A stretch of DNA of 60,000 bases. It comes from Adiantum capillus-veneris. Taxonomy: Eukaryota; Streptophyta; Polypodiopsida; Polypodiales; Pteridaceae. Location: NCBI GenBank assembly GCA_014529385.2, contig CM043958.1, forward strand, positions 149,926,793-149,986,792. The letters run 5' to 3'. The position numbers were made by a program, and so were the translations under genes. Position 1 is the first letter of the stretch, and each line of letters opens with the position of its first letter. This document shows, in pieces, positions 53,997 to 60,000 of this stretch. The notes below the pieces were generated by a model. That model made no database searches, had not been told where the DNA came from, and saw only the letters and a program-made list of their open reading frames with translations.

Positions 53997-54112
53997 TAAT
54001 GATTTGGGTGTATTTTTGTGCTTGTGTATGAGTGTGCATGAGAGAGGAAAAAAAGATGGAGATCTGTAAATAATTAATGTTTGATCAAGGTATATTCACC
54101 AAGGGAAAAATT

Positions 54113-54186
<74 letters not shown>
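53924..54186. repeat. GA tracts flanking a 120-bp segment
   Basis: (GA)n at 53924-53994 and 54115-54186. The segment between (53995-54114, ending CACCAAGGGAAAAATT) is repeated at about 55322-55440, where it is again followed by a GA tract (55441-55495). Confidence 0.9.
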
Positions 54187-54189
<3 letters not shown>

Positions 54190-55321
54190 CTAGACCAGGT
54201 GTCTCAACCCGTATACTCATCAAGATGCCAAAAACAACCTTATGATCATAAACTAATTGTCAAATATGGTGCAGCATACTCGGAGTACACAATAGTGAAT
54301 AACGCATAATCAACCACCAAATACATGGGCGAGTGCAGAGTAACGATATTAGAGCATGTTGTAAATTAAAAAAACACAGCTAGTGTGGAAGAATATGAAC
54401 GTGAGAAGCAGCATTATGTTCCACCAACTCCATAACAACACTGTAGGTAGACAAAAAAAAGCCCTCAAACCTCTCTTTAACATACACATACAATACGTAA
54501 AAACAAGGCTAAGTGAGGGGCATGCAATTCTCACCTCATTATATAGTGATATTCTACTGGTGGATGCGCCAAGTAAATCCGAGCATGGAGAATTCCTCCC
54601 ACAACCTGCTCTTCACCATGCCAGATTCTCAAGGCAAATGATTACAAGTGGCAGTAGACTTGGTTAACCTTTACTAATGTAAAGGTTAAGGTAAGAGAGA
54701 TGGAATCATTTAAGCAGAAGGTGCACAGGCATTGCAGAGAGAGAAAAGGATATAGGGGCAGAGAGAGAGGCCGAAGCGTGAAGCCTTAACTATGCCCGTA
54801 AAACTGCCAGTGGGCCATAAAACGCGTGCTAGAAAAATCAAGTGAGGGTGATTAGACAGGCGCCCCTATGAGGGGTAGATTTCTATGCAAGTTTATAAAA
54901 AAAGGCCAAGCACCCCACAAAGGGTACCATCCCATGTGCAGTATTTGTATACGGGGGGGAAAGGTCCAAAAAGGGGGTAGGTACTATAAGAAACGCAGTC
55001 GGGTGCTAGAGAAAGACACAAGTCACCCTAGGCATTTTCTAATGAGAAAAAAATCACCTGTTTTATTATGTGGACAAGAGGGTTTAGGAGATAAGTTTTG
55101 ATTGTGCAAAAAATGCTCAAGGCTCAAGGTTCCTACTATGTATCTGTAGGCCTGGTCTTATTCATAGTTGTAGATGATCAACCAAAGTTTGTAGAGGTTT
55201 TGTTTTTAAATTTGTGCAGGGATGGTTATAGACAAAAGCAATGCATGTGCGTGTGAGTGTGTGAAGGTGTGGAAAAAGATGTAGTTACTTACAGTTAATA
55301 GCAGTACATGTGTGTGTGTAT
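54187..55321. other. Unassigned stretch
   Basis: No gene recognised. Confidence 0.3.
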
Positions 55322-55434
55322 GGGTAATGATTCGGATGTATGTTTGTGCTTGTGTATGAGTGTGCATGAGAGAGGCAAAAAAAAGGGAGATTTGTAAATA
55401 ATTAATGTTTGAGCAAGATATATTCACCAAGGGA

Positions 55435-55495
<61 letters not shown>
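55322..55495. repeat. Second copy of the GA-flanked segment
   Basis: Matches 53995-54186: TTGTGCTTGTGTATGAGTGT, GTAAATAATTAATGTTTGA and CACCAAGGGAAAAATT, then (GA)n. Confidence 0.85.
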
Positions 55496-55499
<4 letters not shown>

Positions 55500-56049
55500 A
55501 GGAGAGAGGGAAAAAGATCGGATCTTCAACAATCAAGGGGAGAGAGAGAAAAAAATATATTTTTGCAATCTGCTCACCAAATTCCAAAAAAACGCTCACC
55601 GAAAAATACTCGCCAAATTTGTCCCAGAGTTTGGGACACTCGAGTGGTTCATTTGTAAGCACGTCCCTATGTGCATCAAAACTTGTAATGCCAAAGTCTA
55701 TTACTTCATGCCAAAGGACAAGACATAATACACAAGGTTGTTTTTGCACCACAAAGAGCATTCCCATGAAGTTTCAAAGGGGCTAAGTCAGAGCTCTTTG
55801 AATAATATTTTCGTGTTGGTGTCTAAGTGGAGAGCATGGACCGGAGTGCTAGACCCAAAAGAGTGTAAATGATCATTGGGAAGGAGATGGTCTTGCATGC
55901 CTTTAGTAACATGAAGAAGAATCTAGTTGAGTACATGTTGGAGAAGGAGTTGCAAGAAATGTCTCAAGAGATGCAAGCACTAGTCAATGTGTGACTCTCA
56001 TTTAGAATGGTTTACTGATTGCATACACATTACCTAAGTTGTCAATTTT
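55496..56049. other. Unassigned stretch
   Basis: No gene recognised. Confidence 0.3.
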
Positions 56050-56312
56050 TCATGTCTGAAGATGACGCCCACTGATGGTGGCTTTAAGGAAATCTTTAAC
56101 TCACGAGGAAGTGCCAATTTGAGTTCTTTCTAAAGAGTGTGCAGGAGCGGGGAGTGTATATGTTGTTTGTATAGTGGAGAAGCGAGAGACACACAATGTG
56201 GGTGATGTCTAATACTGCGCAATGTCTCACTGACTCTTTCATTAGATAAAGAAGAATAGAGAGTAGATGGATTAGTGGTTGTCCGATCGGCCACTTGGTC
56301 ATTAGCCTAACA
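56050..56312 (-). repeat. Candidate Copia LTR (minus strand)
   Basis: The right side ends CATTAGCCTAACA followed by ACCTCCCACTT, the same arrangement as the Copia-A LTR end plus purine tract at 18739. The left end is not defined and no partner LTR was found. Confidence 0.35.
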
Positions 56313-56335
56313 ACCTCCCACTTATTGATCAAAAC

Positions 56336-56718
56336 CCAAAATACAGCCTTCACAAACATGTTTGATAGGTGTTTCAAGAGATGGAAAAGAAGCAACCATA
56401 TCAAATTTCTACAAACGCAACAAACTGGCAAAATTCAGATGACCAAAACGTGCATGCCAAAGTTTTGCATCTGAAATAGCCTTTGAATCCACAATCGCAT
56501 TTGCAAAATTCCGCCCACACTTGACATACAAATTGAGCTTATACAACCCACGTCATAAAATGCTTGATGATCAACAATTTCATCACCAAAACTCAAATCA
56601 TGTACTGTACACCTGTCATCACTACCAGAACAAGTCTAGCAAGTGCAGACACAGACAAAAGATTCTTCTTGATCACAGGTACATAAAGTGCATCAACAAG
56701 TGTGAAAGAAATGCCATT
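56336..56718 (-). pseudogene. Copia-B fragment: protease end to pre-integrase
   Basis: Minus strand reads FTLVDALYVPVIKKNLLSVS, CTVHDLS-GDEIV, KCGRNFANA and the pre-integrase HVCEGCI-like segment, collinear with 32390-32770 in Copia-B1 but with several frame breaks. It ends exactly where the Copia-B3 LTR begins and is in inverted orientation relative to Copia-B3. Confidence 0.8.
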
Positions 56719-56720
56719 TG

Positions 56721-56947
56721 TGTTACCATATACATGTGGTAGTGATGTGTGTGAACACACTAGGACCGCCGGGGCATTTTTTCCCTCTTTAGGAGGTTTT
56801 TTCCTTCGTGCATTGTAAATACGCCCATCACTCTAGGGCTATTGATCATTCCATTGCACACTAAGTAATACACCCTCTATTGTGTGCCTTGAGCTTCCTT
56901 CCTCTTCTCCAAGCTGTGTGCGTTTCTCTGCAACCCTAATTCCAACA
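56721..56947 (+). repeat. Copia-B3 5' LTR
   Basis: TGTTACCATATACATGTGG to CCTAATTCCAACA, same length as the Copia-B1 LTRs with a handful of substitutions. Confidence 0.95.
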
Positions 56948-56949
56948 AT

Positions 56950-56961
56950 TGGTATTAGAGC
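56950..56961 (+). other. Copia-B3 primer-binding site
   Basis: TGGTATTAGAGC, one mismatch from the initiator Met-tRNA complement, two bases inside the LTR. Confidence 0.85.
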
Positions 56962-57309
56962 AGGTCACGTCCTCCCGGGCTTAGTCGCCAGCTGCTCCAG
57001 CACACGCCTGCTCACTTTCTCCGATTTCAGTGAGATTTGGCAAGCGTTCGCAACTCGAAAAATAATTTGGGTAGGCTCATAGAGCTTTGTCTACTCAGAA
57101 TTTTGATTTGGGCTCATTTTGGCCTCCGTTTCCACTACAGGCACTACTGCACATGCTATTTCGTCATTTTGTGCAGAATTTTTGTCAGTGCCGTTTTCTG
57201 CATAACAGATGCCTTATAGTCTTCTATAGTTTGTGCTATATAGAATAGGTTGTTCCAGCTCCGTTTCTCCTATTTTCGGGCAATTTTCACATCAGGTGCA
57301 TCATTTACC

Positions 57310-58140
57310 ATGACTGACAACAACAACACAGATGTGTTCAAGATGTTTGATGCTGAGGATAGGTTGGATGGGGACAGCTACTCTATGTGGGCTTATATGA
57401 TGCAACATGTTCTTGTGTCAAAGGGTTTCTGGAACATTGTGCAGGGCATTGATGTACGCCCTGGTTCTGAGGATATAGGCGATGTTGAGGATGTTGCAGG
57501 TCTTGCTGCAAGGATTGCAGCTGTTAGAGTTGTTTTGCCTACGACAAAACAAGCTCGTTAGGATGTTAAGGATGCGCAGGATCATGCATTGATTGCGTTG
57601 TCTGTGAAGCACACCATTGTTCTTCACATCCGTTAAGCAAAATCTGCAAAACAGGCTTGGGATATTCTAGCAGGTCTTTATGCAAGCCGCAATGAGGCTA
57701 AAATTGCTTTGCTGCGTAAAGAGCTGGAGTCGATGAGGATGATGATATGGACACTTTCCTTGCTAGTGTCAAGGATATCAATGAGAAACTTATTTCTGCA
57801 GGTGAAGTTATTTCAGACAGTTCCCTTGTGCTGACTGTCCTTGATGCCTTACCAGATTCTTACCAGACTTTTGCTAGTACTTGAAGACTTATGACCCAAG
57901 AAAATCTAGAAGTTGTCAAGTTTGATGCATTATGCACATTGCTGTTGCAAGAGTCACTTTCTAGAAAAAACAGGACTAGACAACGTGCAGTTGAACAGGC
58001 TTTTATTGCTTCTCAAAGAAAGGGTGGGTAACAGCAATGCAGTCATTTCTTATGGTTGCTGCGAGTGGCAAAAACTCTGTTCCTAATGCTTCTGCTGGCA
58101 GCAATTCGTTTGGAAATTTTGGTGATAAGGGCAAAAAGAA
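57310..58140 (+). pseudogene. Copia-B3 gag
   Basis: ATG at 57310: MTDNNNTDVFKMFDAEDRLD, close to the Copia-B1 gag. Stops occur after KQAR (about 57559) and in LHIR-stop-AKSAKQAW (about 57634). A deletion of roughly ten bases shifts the frame near 57732. A further stop lies near 57882 and a further indel near 58026. Dead copy. Confidence 0.85.
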
Positions 58141-59260
58141 GATACGTTGCCATTATTGTAAAGCCAATGATCACTTGATCAAGCCGTGTCCTAAGTTGAA
58201 GGCCAAAGAGGCTAAGAACAAAGAGGGTGGTTCCACTGCAAATGCTAGTTCCACTACAAATGCAGCCATTGTTGAGTGTTCTGTGAAAGGAGACCGTGTT
58301 GCTGATGTTGATGTAGAATGGGCTTTTAGCACAGAGTGCACTTACAATCCCGTTGTCCATGATGCATGCTTGTCAGTTGCTGCAGATTCACATGTGTGGT
58401 ATTTCAACAGTGGTGCTACAAAGCACATTACCTCACATTGTGAATTGTTTACGTCTCTCGAGTCTGGCCGTTATGGGAATTCAGTCACTTATAGACCCAT
58501 GCAAACTCCGTCCTTGGGCAATTACCTGTACTTCGTGACTTTCATTGATGATTACTCTAGGCATGCATGGGTATTTCCGCTTAAAGAGAAGTCCGAAGTT
58601 TTTATGTGCTTCAAACAATTTCTGGCTATGTCTGAAGATGTCTCAAAATGTACTATGGGCACCCTCCGTTCCGATCAAGGGGGGGAGTATATGTCCCATA
58701 AATTCAATGCATTTCTGGCTAGTCGTGGGATAAAACACCAATGTACAGTGCCTTATACACATCAACAAAATGGTGTTGCTGAGAGGAAAAACAGGTCACT
58801 TACGGAAATGGCACGATGTATGGTCAAAAGTCAAGCTTTGCCGCATTCTTTTTGGCTTGAGGCCATCATGTGTGCCACTTATGTACTTAACAGGTGTCCT
58901 ACGAAAGCTTTGCAGTCTATTATTCCAAATGAAGCATGGCATGATAGAAAGCCTTCTATTGAGCACATGCGTGTTTTTGGCTGTTTGGCATATGCTTTGG
59001 TGCCACAAGTGCAGCACACAAAATTGGATGATAAGGCTGTCAAATATATTTTTGTTGGTTATAGTGTTGAAAGCAAAGGTTACAGGTTGTATCATCCGCA
59101 AACAAAACGTATTCTGGTTTCTCGGGATGTAGTGTTTGTGGAAGATTCTGTTCAGCCCTTGCTGTCATGTACTAGAGACAGTAATGTAAGCTCACAGGAC
59201 ATTTATGACACTTTGTTGCCTCTTTTTCAGTGGTGGAAATACGAACGTAAGTTCCAATGA
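58141..59260 (+). pseudogene. Copia-B3 zinc knuckle, protease remnant and integrase
   Basis: CHYCKANDHLIKPC knuckle at about 58147-58190. The protease site reads WYFNSGATKHIT, where Copia-B1 has WYFDSGATKDIT, so the catalytic Asp is Asn. After SVTY (58490) the sequence jumps in frame to RPMQTPSLGNYLYF of the integrase, losing the rest of the protease, the pre-integrase domain and the first integrase Asp (HSD). The second catalytic site is intact here (RSDQGGEYMSHKF, CAA at 58676-58678), as is NGVAERKNRSLTE. A T5 run at 59223-59227, T4 in Copia-B1, shifts the frame at the end. Confidence 0.85.
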
Positions 59261-60000
59261 GGCACATGTACAGCCTATGGGGGTTTCTGAAAATGTTCTA
59301 GATCAGCCTATTACTGATGCAGATGTACATGATGTACTTGATGAGAATAGGGCTGAAAATGAGCAGGCTAGAGGTATGCCAAAATGGCTGGTGCACACTT
59401 TGCGTGACAGTAAATTGGATGCACCTTTGTCTAGTCGTACTCGTTCAGGCTCTCACCATGCATCTTATGCATCGGATTGTTATGCTTTGGCTATGTCTAG
59501 CTTACATGATGTTGAGGAGCCTCTGTCTTTTGATGAAGCACATAATTTAGAAAATTGGATGGTTGCCATGCAATCAAAATATGATGCACTCATAGAAAAT
59601 GACACATGGACTTTATGTGATTTGCCCCCTGGCAAAAAGGCCATTGGTACGAAGTGGATTTACAAGTTGAAACGCAAGACGGATGGTGAGATTGATCGCC
59701 ATAAGGCTCGACTTGTTGCAAAGGGTTATGCTCAGCAAAAAGGCATAGATTATGAAGAGACTTTTGCTCCCACTTGTCGTATGACTACTGTGCGTTTTCT
59801 ATGTGCATTGGCAGCTCATTTGGTTGGGATGTATATCAATCAGACATTGTTACTGCTTTCTTGAATGGTGACATATTTGAGGAAGTTTATGTAATGCAGC
59901 CTCGCGGTTTTGTCATAAAAGGACAAGAGGACAAAGTGTGCAAATGTAACAAGGCTTTGTATCGATTGAAGCAATCTCCTCGGGCTTGGTATGAGAAAGC
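59220..60000 (+). pseudogene. Copia-B3 linker and RT start (partial)
   Basis: Continues as NTNVSSNEAHVQPMGVSENV through the linker to RT (KWIYKLKRKTDGEIDRHKAR, KGIDYEETFAPTCRMTT). A T4-to-T3 deletion at 59819-59821 shifts the frame; the other frame continues VTAFLNGDIFEEVYVMQPRG to the window edge. Unlike Copia-B1, it keeps the KGIDYEE junction intact. Confidence 0.85.

Larger units (their letters stand above)
56721..60000 (+). mobile_element. Copia-B3, runs off the window
   Basis: 227-bp 5' LTR, primer-binding site, gag, zinc knuckle, damaged protease, integrase and RT on the plus strand; the RT is cut at the window edge just after KQSPRAWYEKA. Lesions: two stops and frameshifts in gag, Asp-to-Asn in the protease site, an internal deletion joining protease to integrase (about 58490), and T-run indels at 59223-59227 and 59819-59821. 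The 3' LTR is outside the window, so no target duplication can be tested. Confidence 0.9.

Noticed and set aside
53924-54186. CRISPR-like or other direct-repeat array
   Set aside because: Simple GA dinucleotide tracts without repeat-spacer structure, in a eukaryotic context.

Overview
The window looks like transposon-dense intergenic DNA from a land-plant nuclear genome. The evidence is Ty1/copia and Ty3/gypsy elements with primer-binding sites matching plant initiator Met-tRNA, DUF4283/zinc-knuckle and LINE reverse-transcriptase relics, MITEs, long CT/GA and poly-G/C tracts, and a GT-AG intron in a decayed gene. The species cannot be read from the sequence; a large-genome fern or lycophyte is only a guess. 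I found no intact host gene, rRNA, CRISPR array or bacterial-type operon. Almost every coding stretch is broken by stops, frameshifts or truncation.

Layout. 1-3059: minus-strand DUF4283 pseudogene (copy A) split by a solo LTR, then G-rich low-complexity DNA. 3060-7690: truncated minus-strand gypsy element (Gypsy-1) with a tandemly duplicated integrase segment. 7700-11370: second DUF4283 copy (minus) head-to-head with a LINE RT relic (plus). 12265-13480: Copia gag relic carrying a MULE-type MITE. 14256-17145: complete non-autonomous LTR element. 18548-24099: nearly intact Copia element (Copia-A), with perfect target-site duplication and LTRs differing at 4 of 192 positions. 24300-29042: gag relics and LTRs of a third Copia group (Copia-C). 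29449-34623: complete Copia-B1 (perfect TSD, LTRs differing at 3 of 227 positions, several lesions). 34624-43600: mostly unrecognised DNA with microsatellites, a PIF/Harbinger-type MITE and a tandem duplication with a 24-bp fold-back at its junction. 43620-45376: Gypsy-2 relic. 46380-49944: Copia-A-like relic followed by Copia-B2. 49945-53620: two decayed unrecognised genes, one minus with a recognisable intron, one plus with a coiled-coil region. 53900-56300: GA repeats and unassigned DNA. 56336-60000: inverted Copia-B fragment, then Copia-B3, which runs off the window.

The genes do not form a pathway; they are layers of nested insertions. Copia-A split an older repeat whose unsplit relative lies at 25925-26168, the solo LTR split DUF4283 copy A, and the MULE-type MITE split a gag relic. 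The strongest candidates for new biology are the unrecognised gene relics at 50-53.6 kb, the non-autonomous LTR family with its internal repeated motif, and an integrase nonsense codon shared by two Copia-B copies, one of which moved recently.
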